From Rhodanobacteraceae bacterium (GTDB taxonomy: Bacteria > Acidobacteriota > Terriglobia > Terriglobales > Acidobacteriaceae), in assembly GCA_903970285.1 (NCBI GenBank), contig CAJCHN010000144.1, positions 1 to 59,250 of the forward strand: a DNA stretch of 59,250 bases, read 5' to 3'. Under the pieces are notes generated by a model that was not told where the DNA came from, searched no databases, and saw only the letters and a program-made list of their open reading frames with translations. The translations under genes and the position numbers were made by a program. How positions within the stretch are numbered: position 1 is the stretch's first letter; every line of letters begins with the position of its first letter. Shown in pieces: positions 10,565-18,943 of this stretch.

Positions 10565-13500
10565 TTAGAAGGTAAGGCGGAGACTCATCTGCACGTTGCG
10601 TGGGCCAGCCGAAGGCCCGTAGCTGGTGTTGGCGTCCTGCACGTTGGTGATGGTTCCAAAGGTGGCCGGCGAACTGATGTTGGTGGCGGGATCGGCCAGG
10701 TTGACGTGATTGAAGAGGTTGGCGAACTGCGCCTCGTAGCGCAGGTTGAAGCGCTCCGAAAAAGCAAAGTTCTTGCCCACGGTTCCGTCGAAGGTGACGG
10801 TTCCGGGGCCGGTCAGGATGCCGACCGAGCAGTTGCCGTAGCGGCCGATGTTGTTGGCGGGCGTGGAGAAGGCGGCAATGTTGAAGTAACCATTGCGATT
10901 ACGATTGGCGGCGTTGGGTGAGATGCCGGTGCAGTCGGGACGCTGCGCGGTGGTTACGCCGCGAACCAGCACGCCGGTGCCCGAGGGATCGGTGCCGGAG
11001 AAGCTTGGCGTGAGGAAGTGGCCCGAGTGCCAGAGCTGAATCCCGGCGATATTCCACCCGCCGATGAGCAGGTTGGCGGGACGGCTGATGGTGCTGGCAA
11101 AGTGCTGACCGCGGCCGAAGGGCAGGTCGTACTCGAAGGTGCCGACGAAGCGGTTGCGCGCCACGTAGATCACCGGCCCATAGTCCGCGCTCAGGTCGAA
11201 GCGATTCAGGATGGTGGCGCCGTTCTCGGCGGTGAGCGTGGTTGGCACGGCGCCCAGCGCGTCCGAGGTGTCCTTCGCCCAGGTGTAGTTGCCGTCGAGC
11301 GTCAGGCCTTTGACGTAGCGGCGTTCTACCTCCGCGGTCAGCGCTTCGTACTTCGCGCTGGGCCCGTTGGAGCGGGTGAGCACGGCGTTGAAGTTGGGGT
11401 ATGGATCACCGAACTTGGCAAGGTAGGCCGCGTAGCCGAGGGTGTTGGCCGGCACCTGGTTGAGGTCGGGGCTCTGGATGAGCTGCGTGGTATGCGAGCC
11501 GGTATAGCTGAGGCGGAAGACCGAGGCAAAGCCGAGCGCCTGCTCCACCTGGCCGTTCCACTGGATCTGGCGCGGATCCTTCAGGTTGATCTGGTTAGCG
11601 CGGCGAAAGTCCGGCTTGCCGGCGGCGCCGGCTCCAGCGCCCGAAGGAAAGACGTCGGGAAAGGCCAGGATCGTCGTCGCGGAATCCTGGAATTCCAGGT
11701 AGTTGGAGGTCGCGACGCCGGCCAGAGAGTAGAGCACGGAGCCCAGAACCGGCACGGTGTAGACACCCACGCCGCCATGCACCACCGTCTTCCCTTCCCC
11801 GTTCTTGTACGGCTGCCAGGTGAATCCGAGCCGGGGATCGACATCGCCGTAATAAGTGTCCCGCAGGGTGTAAGGAAGTCCCGCCTGGGTGTTGGTCACA
11901 ATGGGCGTCGAGCCAATCGAGGTGGCGAACACGGGCAGAACCTGCTTCAGGCCGGCCTGCCCCTGGACAACGACGCGTCCGCCGGGGAAGTTGGGATCGA
12001 AGTTGGCGAGCTGGTTGGTGGAATCGTTGAAAGGCGCGTGGATCTCGTAGCGAAGCCCGTAGTCGACGGTAAAGTTGGATAGCAGCTTCCAGCTGTCCTG
12101 CGCGTAGAAACCCCAGGAATGGGCGTAGGGAAGCACGTCAGGCCCATCGATCGAGTAGTCCGTCGCCACCGGAAAGCCGGCGATGAAGTCGGCGAAGGAA
12201 GAGGTCGCTCCGCCGACCCCGGCGAACGCTCCGGAAGAAACCTGGCCGGAGAAGTAATAGTCGCCGAACTGATCGCCAGCGGTGAAGGCGAGGTAGTCGC
12301 GGAAGTGGTAATGCTGGTAATCGACGCCGGCCTTGATGGCGTGGCGTCCCAGCGCGTAGGTGGCGGAGTCGGAGATGTTGTAGGTGAGATTCTTGGTGGT
12401 GTGCGGCCTGCCATCCTGGTTGTTGGTGTTATAGCTGCCGTCAAGGAAGTTGAGCGCTGGTACGCCGCCACTGGCGGGTGCGGTGGGCAGACCGGTGATG
12501 CCCGCCTTGGCGAGGATGGCCTCACCTTGCGCTGCGAGCGGGTAGCCGATGTTGAAGTCGGCGATCGACTCGCCGCCGCGCAATTCATTCACCAGGTGCG
12601 GCGTGATGGTCCAGCTATAGGAGGCGACGAAGTTGCGCAGCCGCTCCTTATTGGCATAAGGGCCGTTGAGCGGATCATAGCTGGTGGTGCCGTCGGTGCC
12701 GGTGCGTGCGACGTTCTTGGCGCCGAAGCGCGCCCACAGGTGATGCTTCTCGGTAAAGTCCTCGTCGATGCGGATATCGCCGTTATTCAAGGTGTAGTTG
12801 CCGGGGACGATGGTGGAGTAGTTGTAGCTGGGGTTTCCGGTCAGGTTCGGGGCTGGAATCAGCGCGTTCAGCAGCACCGCGGACGAGGCGTTCACGGGCA
12901 CCTGGTTGTTGGCGTATGGCACCGGGCTGAACGGCTGGTAGAGCTGCTCGGCAGGGTTCGAGCACACCCCCGCAACAAAGCCGCTGGTGCACAGCGCGGA
13001 GAAGTCGCCGGCGCGGAAGGCGTTGGTCGGCACATTGAAGGCGACCGAGCCCGATTCCGGACGTCGCGTTCCTTCATAGTCGCCAAAGAAGAAGGTCTTT
13101 CCTTTGGAGTTGTACAGATGCGGCACGGAGAGCGGGCCGCCAAAGTAGCCGCCGAAATCGTTAGCCGTCAGCTTTCCCTTTTGCCCGGTGACGCCGTTCG
13201 ATGCGTTGAACACGCGGTTCTGGAAAAACTCGTAGATACCGCCGTGAAAATGGTCGGTGCCGCCCTTGGTGGTGACGGTGATATCGGAAGGCTGCCCGAA
13301 CTCAGCGTCGTTGTTGGCGGAGTTGACCTTGAACTCGCTCAGCGCTTCAACCGACGGAAACAGGTCCGCAGTCGGTCCGTTCGAGCGTGAGTTCACCGTG
13401 CTGATGCCGTCGATCGAATAGGAGGTGGTGTAGGGAAAGCCACCGGCGACCGAAATATTGCCGGTGGGATCGGTCTGCACGCCGGGGGTCAGCGTCGCAA

Positions 13501-14008
13501 CGTACAGGGGCGACGTATTGTCGGTTGCGCGAAAGTTGAGCGCGAGCGTGTCGATGTCGTTGCTGGAGAGCGAATGAGAGACGGTGGAAACATCGGAGAG
13601 AATGGACTGTGCGGTGACCTCGACCGAGGTGCTGACCGAGCCTGTGGTCAGTTGGCCATCAATGCGCAACACCTGGCGGGCGAGAACCACCTGGTGGGGA
13701 ATAGTCTGATCGCCGAAGCCTGCGTGGGCGATGGTGATGGTGTAGGTTCCGGCATTCAGGTCGAACGCCCGGTACTCTCCGCTGGCGGAGGAATGAAGCG
13801 TTTCGGTGGTGCCGGTGTCGTCGTTCCGGATGGTGATGAGCGCGTCTGGGATGGCGGCGCCGGAAGGATCGAGCACGGTTCCCTGCACGGTGGCGAAGGT
13901 CGACTGCGCGTGAACAGACGGCCCTGCTCCCAAAACCGTAAGAGCGCTGAGAGCGAAGAGCAGCAAGGGGCTTCTGCGGCCGTTGGAACGCCTGATTGGT
14001 GTGGTCAT
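10565..14008 (-). CDS. TonB-dependent receptor, Oar-like, with carboxypeptidase-regulatory-like domain
   Basis: 1147 residues. A signal peptide (SPLLLFALSALTVLGAGPSVHAQ) is followed by a carboxypeptidase-regulatory-like beta-sandwich at about residues 36-120 (TVQGTVLDPSGAAIPDALITI), a plug region (SILSDVSTVSHSLSSNDID, DLFPSVEALSEFKV, TVTTKGGTDHFHG) and a long outer-membrane beta-barrel ending in the aromatic MSLRLTF. This architecture is the one abundant in Acidobacteriota; no SusD gene accompanies it. Such receptors import large substrates using TonB energy, and the ligand is unknown. A divergent solute-binding/VWA operon starts 175 bases upstream. Confidence 0.93.
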   Translation of the reverse strand: MTTPIRRSNGRRSPLLLFALSALTVLGAGPSVHAQSTFATVQGTVLDPSGAAIPDALITIRNDDTGTTETLHSSASGEYRAFDLNAGTYTITIAHAGFGDQTIPHQVVLARQVLRIDGQLTTGSVSTSVEVTAQSILSDVSTVSHSLSSNDIDTLALNFRATDNTSPLYVATLTPGVQTDPTGNISVAGGFPYTTSYSIDGISTVNSRSNGPTADLFPSVEALSEFKVNSANNDAEFGQPSDITVTTKGGTDHFHGGIYEFFQNRVFNASNGVTGQKGKLTANDFGGYFGGPLSVPHLYNSKGKTFFFGDYEGTRRPESGSVAFNVPTNAFRAGDFSALCTSGFVAGVCSNPAEQLYQPFSPVPYANNQVPVNASSAVLLNALIPAPNLTGNPSYNYSTIVPGNYTLNNGDIRIDEDFTEKHHLWARFGAKNVARTGTDGTTSYDPLNGPYANKERLRNFVASYSWTITPHLVNELRGGESIADFNIGYPLAAQGEAILAKAGITGLPTAPASGGVPALNFLDGSYNTNNQDGRPHTTKNLTYNISDSATYALGRHAIKAGVDYQHYHFRDYLAFTAGDQFGDYYFSGQVSSGAFAGVGGATSSFADFIAGFPVATDYSIDGPDVLPYAHSWGFYAQDSWKLLSNFTVDYGLRYEIHAPFNDSTNQLANFDPNFPGGRVVVQGQAGLKQVLPVFATSIGSTPIVTNTQAGLPYTLRDTYYGDVDPRLGFTWQPYKNGEGKTVVHGGVGVYTVPVLGSVLYSLAGVATSNYLEFQDSATTILAFPDVFPSGAGAGAAGKPDFRRANQINLKDPRQIQWNGQVEQALGFASVFRLSYTGSHTTQLIQSPDLNQVPANTLGYAAYLAKFGDPYPNFNAVLTRSNGPSAKYEALTAEVERRYVKGLTLDGNYTWAKDTSDALGAVPTTLTAENGATILNRFDLSADYGPVIYVARNRFVGTFEYDLPFGRGQHFASTISRPANLLIGGWNIAGIQLWHSGHFLTPSFSGTDPSGTGVLVRGVTTAQRPDCTGISPNAANRNRNGYFNIAAFSTPANNIGRYGNCSVGILTGPGTVTFDGTVGKNFAFSERFNLRYEAQFANLFNHVNLADPATNISSPATFGTITNVQDANTSYGPSAGPRNVQMSLRLTF

Positions 14009-14183
14009 GCCCGGACGTTAGGGGCGCGAGGTTACGAGACTGTCACGGAAGCGTGAAAGGATGGTGACTCTTGTCCCGCCGGGAACAATCCGAGGAGCAT
14101 TGTTGATGCCGTCCCATGAGGCTTGCGAGGCGGCCGCGGCAGGCAGGTGTATGCTGGGGACGGATTTTTGAGGCTTTGCTCTC

Positions 14184-15878
14184 ATGCGTGTCCGGAGTTT
14201 CACCTGGTTGGTTGTGGTGGGGGCCGCGGTCGTACTCGGGAGCGGCTGTCGCAGCAGCAGTTCTCCTCATGGCAGCTCGGGCGAATCGCTGGCCGCGCCC
14301 AGGGCGGACGAAATTCAGCTTAGCTTCAGCTATGGATCCGAAAAGCAGAAGTGGATCGAGGATGTTACCGCCGCCTTCAACGCCAGCAACGCGCGGACTT
14401 CGGGCGGCAAGCGCATCACGGTGAAGGCTGTGCCCAAGGGCTCGGGCGAATGCCTGGACGATGTCCTGAGCGGACGCGTGCAGGATGACCTGACCAGCCC
14501 GGCTTCAGGCATCTTCATCAAACAAGCGAATGCGCAGTCGCGCGCTGCGACCGGCGGCGATGTGGTGGGCGCGACCCAGAGCCTGCTGCTCTCGCCGGTG
14601 GTGATCGCCATGTGGAAGCCGATGGCGGAGGCGATCGGATGGGGCAAGAAACCGATCGGCTGGGCGGACATCCTGGCGCTGGCCAGGGATCAGAAAGGAT
14701 GGGCGAGCTACGGCTATCCTCAGTGGGGAACGTTCAAGTTCGGCCACACCCACCCGCTCTACAGCAACAGCGGCATCATCTCGCTGGTCGCCGAGAACTA
14801 CGCGGCGACCGGCAAGGTGCGCGGGCTGACAGCGGCGGACGTGAGCGCGCCAAAGACGCAGGCCTTCGTCAAGGGCATTGAAGATTCGGTGGTGCATTAT
14901 GGCTCGTCCACCGGATTCTTCGGTCGCAGGCTGTTCGATAGCGGACCGCAGTATCTATCGGCAGCGGTGCTTTACGAGAGCATGGTGGTGGAAAGTTACA
15001 GTCCGTCGCAGCAGGCCATGCCCTTCCCGGTGGTGGCGATCTATCCCAGGGAAGGCACATTCTGGAGCGACCATCCGGTGGGCATAATCGAGCGGCCGTG
15101 GGTGACGCCGGAGCGTAAAGAGGCCGCGCAAATCTACATCCACTACCTGTTGTCGAAGCCGCAGCAGGACAAGGCGCTGGGTTACGGTTTCCGGCCAGGG
15201 TCGACGGAGGTGGCGCTGGACGCGCCGATCGATGCCGCGCATGGCGTCGACCCGGCACAGCCGCGAACGACGCTGGAGGTGCCTCCGGCCGAGGTGATCG
15301 CGCTGATCGAGAAGCAATGGGACGAGACCGAAAAGAAGCCGGCCGATGTCGCACTGGTGCTCGATACCTCCGGCAGCATGACGGAGGATGGCAAGCTTGA
15401 CCATGCCAAGCAGGGCGCCAAACAGTTCATCTCGCTGCTGGGCGATAAGGATGAGTTTTCGATGGTCTCCTTCTCCGACAAGCCGGCCTGGGCGACCACA
15501 GATCAGCCGTTGAGCCATTCGCGCCAGCCCTCGCTCACCAGCATCGACTCCCTCTTCGCCGGCGGACAGACCGCCTTGTTCGACGCCGTCGAGACGGCCT
15601 ACACGCACCTGCAGCAGAAGCCCGGCGATCACATCCGCGCGCTGGTGGTGTTGACCGACGGCGAGGATAACGAAAGTACGGAGACGTTGAACGGTCTGCT
15701 GGGCAGAATCCGCGCGGATGCCGAGTCGCGTCCCATCCGCATCTTTACCATCGCCTATGGCAAGGATGCGGAGCGCTCGGTGCTGGCGCAGATTGCCGCG
15801 GCCAGCCAGGGCAAAGCGTATGACGGAACCCCGCAGAACGTGGTGGAAGTGTTCCGTGACATCTCGACGTTCTTCTAG
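14184..15878 (+). CDS. Solute-binding lipoprotein fused to a von Willebrand factor A domain
   Basis: 564 residues. A lipoprotein signal ends at Cys22 (VLGSGC). Residues of about 40-370 form an extracellular solute-binding-protein-like region (SFSYGSEKQKWIEDVTAAF, and the WGTFKFGHTHPLYSNSGI motif). Residues 388-564 are a VWA domain with a complete MIDAS start, DTSGSMTEDGK (Asp394), followed by LFAGGQTALFDAV and VLTDGEDNES. VWA domains of this sort bind protein partners through a metal ion. It is the first gene of a tight plus-strand set, 17 bases before the next gene, and no ABC permease or ATPase is nearby. It is a binding/scaffold protein rather than an obvious importer component. Confidence 0.88.
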   Translation: MRVRSFTWLVVVGAAVVLGSGCRSSSSPHGSSGESLAAPRADEIQLSFSYGSEKQKWIEDVTAAFNASNARTSGGKRITVKAVPKGSGECLDDVLSGRVQDDLTSPASGIFIKQANAQSRAATGGDVVGATQSLLLSPVVIAMWKPMAEAIGWGKKPIGWADILALARDQKGWASYGYPQWGTFKFGHTHPLYSNSGIISLVAENYAATGKVRGLTAADVSAPKTQAFVKGIEDSVVHYGSSTGFFGRRLFDSGPQYLSAAVLYESMVVESYSPSQQAMPFPVVAIYPREGTFWSDHPVGIIERPWVTPERKEAAQIYIHYLLSKPQQDKALGYGFRPGSTEVALDAPIDAAHGVDPAQPRTTLEVPPAEVIALIEKQWDETEKKPADVALVLDTSGSMTEDGKLDHAKQGAKQFISLLGDKDEFSMVSFSDKPAWATTDQPLSHSRQPSLTSIDSLFAGGQTALFDAVETAYTHLQQKPGDHIRALVVLTDGEDNESTETLNGLLGRIRADAESRPIRIFTIAYGKDAERSVLAQIAAASQGKAYDGTPQNVVEVFRDISTFF

Positions 15879-15895
15879 TTCCGGTGTGAGGGTAT

Positions 15896-17089
15896 GTGGC
15901 TGCTGAACCGAATCGTCCCACTCTGACGTTGTTTGGAAAGCTGGCTATCGGTGTGTTTGTGCTGGCGTGTCTCGCCGGCGCGTACCTGCTGGCGCACAAG
16001 CGGGGGGTACTTCCGGCCGGCCTGCCCGGACCCGCTGCGGCGGCGGATGACGGCCCGGAGGTCACCATTGGAATCGCCTATGGAACGGAGAAGGAACGCT
16101 GGTTGAAGGACGCTGTCGAGCAGTTCCGGCAGGCGCCGGAGGGCAGGCACATTCACATCGACCTGATCCCGATGGGGTCGCTCGAAGGCGCGCATGCCGC
16201 CGTAGCTGGCGATCAGCGGATTACCGTATGGTCCCCGGCTAGCGCCGTCTACAAAGGTACCTTCGTCGAGGATTGGCAGGCGAAATACGGCAACGATCCT
16301 ATCCTGAAGGAAGAGCCGCTGGCGCTCACGCCCATGGTCTTCGTGATGTGGGAGGAGCGCTACCAGGCATTCGTCGGCAAGTACCACGCGGTCGATTTCG
16401 ACACCATCAACCGCGCGCTGCACGAGCCGGGCGGGTGGAACAGCATCGCAGGCAAGCCGGATTGGGGTCTGTTCAAGTTTGGCCACACCAATCCGGGAGA
16501 GTCGAACTCCGGCATCCAGACGCTGCTGCTGGCGGGGCATAGCTACTTCAAGCAGACTGGCGACCTGACGCTGGGGCAGGTGACGGACACTGGCTTTCAG
16601 AACTGGCTCGGCAGGCTGGAGTCGGCCAGCAGCAGCGACTCCAATTCGACCGGCAACCTGATGCGCGAGATGGTGCTGAAAGGGCCGTCCACCTACGACG
16701 CGCTGTTCGTCTACGAGAGCGTGGCCATCGACTACCTGAAGAATGCGCAGGGGCGCTGGGGTTCGCTGCACGTCATCTACCCGGAATGGAACGCCTGGAA
16801 CGACAATCCGTATTACATCCTGGACGCGCCATGGAACACGTCTGCGCGACGCAAGGCGGCGCAGGCATTCCTCGACTTTCTGTTGAGCGACGCAGTGCAG
16901 CAGCAGTCGCTGAAACATGGCTTCCGCCCGGCCGATCCGAACGTGGCGATGCGGACGCCGGACAGCCCGTGGACCGTCTACCAGAGCTTCGGAGTGAAGC
17001 TGGATCTGGCGAATATCTGCGCGGCTCCGAAGGCGGAGGTGGTGACGAATCTGCTGGCGGGATGGGAACGGCGTGATCGAAATCAGTAG
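15896..17089 (+). CDS. Membrane-anchored solute-binding-like protein
   Basis: 397 residues, starting at GTG 15896 behind a G-rich ribosome binding site. One N-terminal transmembrane segment (LAIGVFVLACLAGAYLLA, about residues 15-33) is followed by a solute-binding-like domain. It is a divergent paralogue of the N-terminal half of the upstream protein: both share an opening Y-G-S/T-E-K strand and the motif W-G-x-F/L-F-K-F-G-H-T-x-P with SNSGI. It lacks the VWA domain. Having two related binding domains, one lipid-anchored and one membrane-anchored, in a single operon with PspA suggests a common envelope complex. That is inference. Confidence 0.83.
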   Translation: MAAEPNRPTLTLFGKLAIGVFVLACLAGAYLLAHKRGVLPAGLPGPAAAADDGPEVTIGIAYGTEKERWLKDAVEQFRQAPEGRHIHIDLIPMGSLEGAHAAVAGDQRITVWSPASAVYKGTFVEDWQAKYGNDPILKEEPLALTPMVFVMWEERYQAFVGKYHAVDFDTINRALHEPGGWNSIAGKPDWGLFKFGHTNPGESNSGIQTLLLAGHSYFKQTGDLTLGQVTDTGFQNWLGRLESASSSDSNSTGNLMREMVLKGPSTYDALFVYESVAIDYLKNAQGRWGSLHVIYPEWNAWNDNPYYILDAPWNTSARRKAAQAFLDFLLSDAVQQQSLKHGFRPADPNVAMRTPDSPWTVYQSFGVKLDLANICAAPKAEVVTNLLAGWERRDRNQ

Positions 17090-17164
17090 CCGCAGCGCGA
17101 TTTGGTGAGAGAGTAAGTGCAGCGTTCGAGCGTTCGATCTGCTTGGAGCTACTTGGAGGCGGGA

Positions 17165-17899
17165 ATGTTTCGTCGGTTAGGAAACCTGGTTCGTGGATTC
17201 TTCAGCATCTTCGTCTCCGGGCTTGAGCGGCAGAATCCGGAGGCTCTGCTGGAGGTGGAGCAGGAGAATCTGCGCAAGCAGGTGGGCAAGTTCAACACCA
17301 GCCTGGCGGCGCACGCGGGGCTGGTCGAGCGGCTGATCGCGCAGGTGCGCAAGCTCGAAACCGATGAAGGCGACCTGCGGGCCAAGACCTCCGCCAACCT
17401 GAAGCTGGGCAACCGCGAGGCAGCTGGGCAATACGCGCTGCGGCTGCAGACGGTGGAGCGCGAGCTCGCCGAAAATCGCAAGCAGATGGAGCAGGCGGAG
17501 ACGACCTACAAGGAGCTGGTGCGGGCGCGGGATGTCGCGGTGTCGATTGCCCGGAGCAAGATCGAGTCGCTGAAGTCGGGCATCAGCGACCTGAAGATGA
17601 AGCGGGCGATGGCGGAGATCACCGAGATGGCTTCGGGGATGGTCACCGAACTGGGTGGCAGCGGCGATACGCTGAACCGGCTGGAGGAGATGGTGGCCGA
17701 GGAGCGGCACAAGGCGGCGGGCCGAGTGCGGGTCGCCGTCGACAGCCTGGACATGAAGGATTTTCACGTGCGCGAGGCGGAGCAGGGTGCGCTGGCCGAG
17801 CAGGCGCTGGCGGCCTTTGAGGCCAAGCAGCTTGCGCCGGCTCCGCAGACCATTCCAACCACGCTGGTGCGCAAAGACTACGAGAAGGCGCAGTCGTAA
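17165..17899 (+). CDS. PspA/IM30 family membrane-stress protein
   Basis: 244 residues, almost wholly alpha-helical coiled coil, beginning MFRRLGNLVRGFF with an amphipathic N-terminal helix and the characteristic PEALLEVEQENLRKQVGKFN and ELVRARDVAVSIARSKIESL segments. PspA/IM30 proteins are ESCRT-III-like and protect or remodel the inner membrane on its cytoplasmic face. I chose ATG 17165, which has a GGAGG ribosome binding site, over an upstream in-frame start at 17117 that lacks family resemblance. It lies 75 bases after the solute-binding gene and 9 bases before a membrane protein gene. No PspF, PspB or PspC is present, so regulation must differ from the Escherichia coli psp system. Confidence 0.9.
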   Translation: MFRRLGNLVRGFFSIFVSGLERQNPEALLEVEQENLRKQVGKFNTSLAAHAGLVERLIAQVRKLETDEGDLRAKTSANLKLGNREAAGQYALRLQTVERELAENRKQMEQAETTYKELVRARDVAVSIARSKIESLKSGISDLKMKRAMAEITEMASGMVTELGGSGDTLNRLEEMVAEERHKAAGRVRVAVDSLDMKDFHVREAEQGALAEQALAAFEAKQLAPAPQTIPTTLVRKDYEKAQS

Positions 17900-17908
17900 C
17901 GGCTTCCT

Positions 17909-18721
17909 ATGTGGCGATATCTGAAGGCGGCGTTTCTGGTTGGGGTGCAGGTGCCGGGGCTGGGGCGGGTGCCGGTGAACCTGCTGGGCGTGGCCGCGGT
18001 GGGGATCTTCGGGTTTGTGGAGCCGAGCCTGTGGCTGGCGGGAGCCGGGCTGGAGGCGGCGTTTGTGGCGTCGCTGGCGTTCTCACCGCGGTTTCAGCGG
18101 CTGGCGGACGGACTGGAGTCCTTGAAGGGGCTGCAGGAGGAGGCGGCGCAGGTCTCGGCGCTGGTCGCCGCGCTGCCACCGGACCTGCAGGCGCGGCTGG
18201 TCGCGCTGCGGCGGAGCGCGGTGCGCATTCTCGACATCTACAGCTCGCTGGGGTATGACGCGGAGGCGACGGCGCATACACGCGGCAGCCTGGAGCGGCT
18301 GGAGTGGATCTACCTGAAGCTGCTGGTGGCGCGCAACCACGTGGTGAACGAGCTGGGTCCGGAATCTCTGCCGGAACTGGCCGGACGAATTGCCAAGCTG
18401 GAGGCGCGTGCAAGCGACGGCCAAACAAGGGATGGTAATCCGGCCGGCCTGGACGCGCTGGCGCGCTCGCAGGAGGCGACGCTGGCCATTCTGCGGCGGC
18501 GGGCGGAGAACCTGCACAGCCGCGATCGGCTGCTGGCTGAGAACGAGAGCGACCTGGAGCGGATCGAGTCACAGGTGGCGCTGATGCGGGAGAATGCGGC
18601 AATCGAGGGCAAGCCCGCGGCGGTCGAGATGGAGATCGAGCTGGCGAGCGACCTGGCGTCTCCGGATGTGTTCGGCGCTCAAAGCAGCCTGGTGCGAAAG
18701 CTGGACTACAGCCGGCGCTGA
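17909..18721 (+). CDS. Membrane protein with coiled-coil cytoplasmic part, PspA operon
   Basis: 270 residues, family not recognised. The first about 70 residues are hydrophobic with probably two membrane segments (VPVNLLGVAAVGIFGFV and LWLAGAGLEAAFVASLAF). The remainder is Leu/Ala/Glu/Arg-rich and strongly helical, with coiled-coil heptads (RLLAENESDLERIESQVALM). It begins 9 bases after the PspA-like gene and ends the operon. The plausible role is a membrane partner or anchor for the PspA-like protein, as PspB/C are in other bacteria, but there is no sequence similarity to those. Confidence 0.72.
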   Translation: MWRYLKAAFLVGVQVPGLGRVPVNLLGVAAVGIFGFVEPSLWLAGAGLEAAFVASLAFSPRFQRLADGLESLKGLQEEAAQVSALVAALPPDLQARLVALRRSAVRILDIYSSLGYDAEATAHTRGSLERLEWIYLKLLVARNHVVNELGPESLPELAGRIAKLEARASDGQTRDGNPAGLDALARSQEATLAILRRRAENLHSRDRLLAENESDLERIESQVALMRENAAIEGKPAAVEMEIELASDLASPDVFGAQSSLVRKLDYSRR

Positions 18722-18943
18722 ATGGTTTCGAGACTTCAGGCCCCCTCCCTTGCATTTTGATACAAAGTATTCATAACAAAGATCCTATGGTTAGACCTCG
18801 AAGTGCAGACGCATCAAGAGTTGTGCAAAGTCGCCGGACGTTTTCATCGCGTCTTTCCTGAGCCTGCCACGCTCCAGAACGGTTCCTTGCGCCGTCCGAT
18901 TGCGAAAGACGATACTCATGCGACTGAAGGAACCGTGCTTTCC

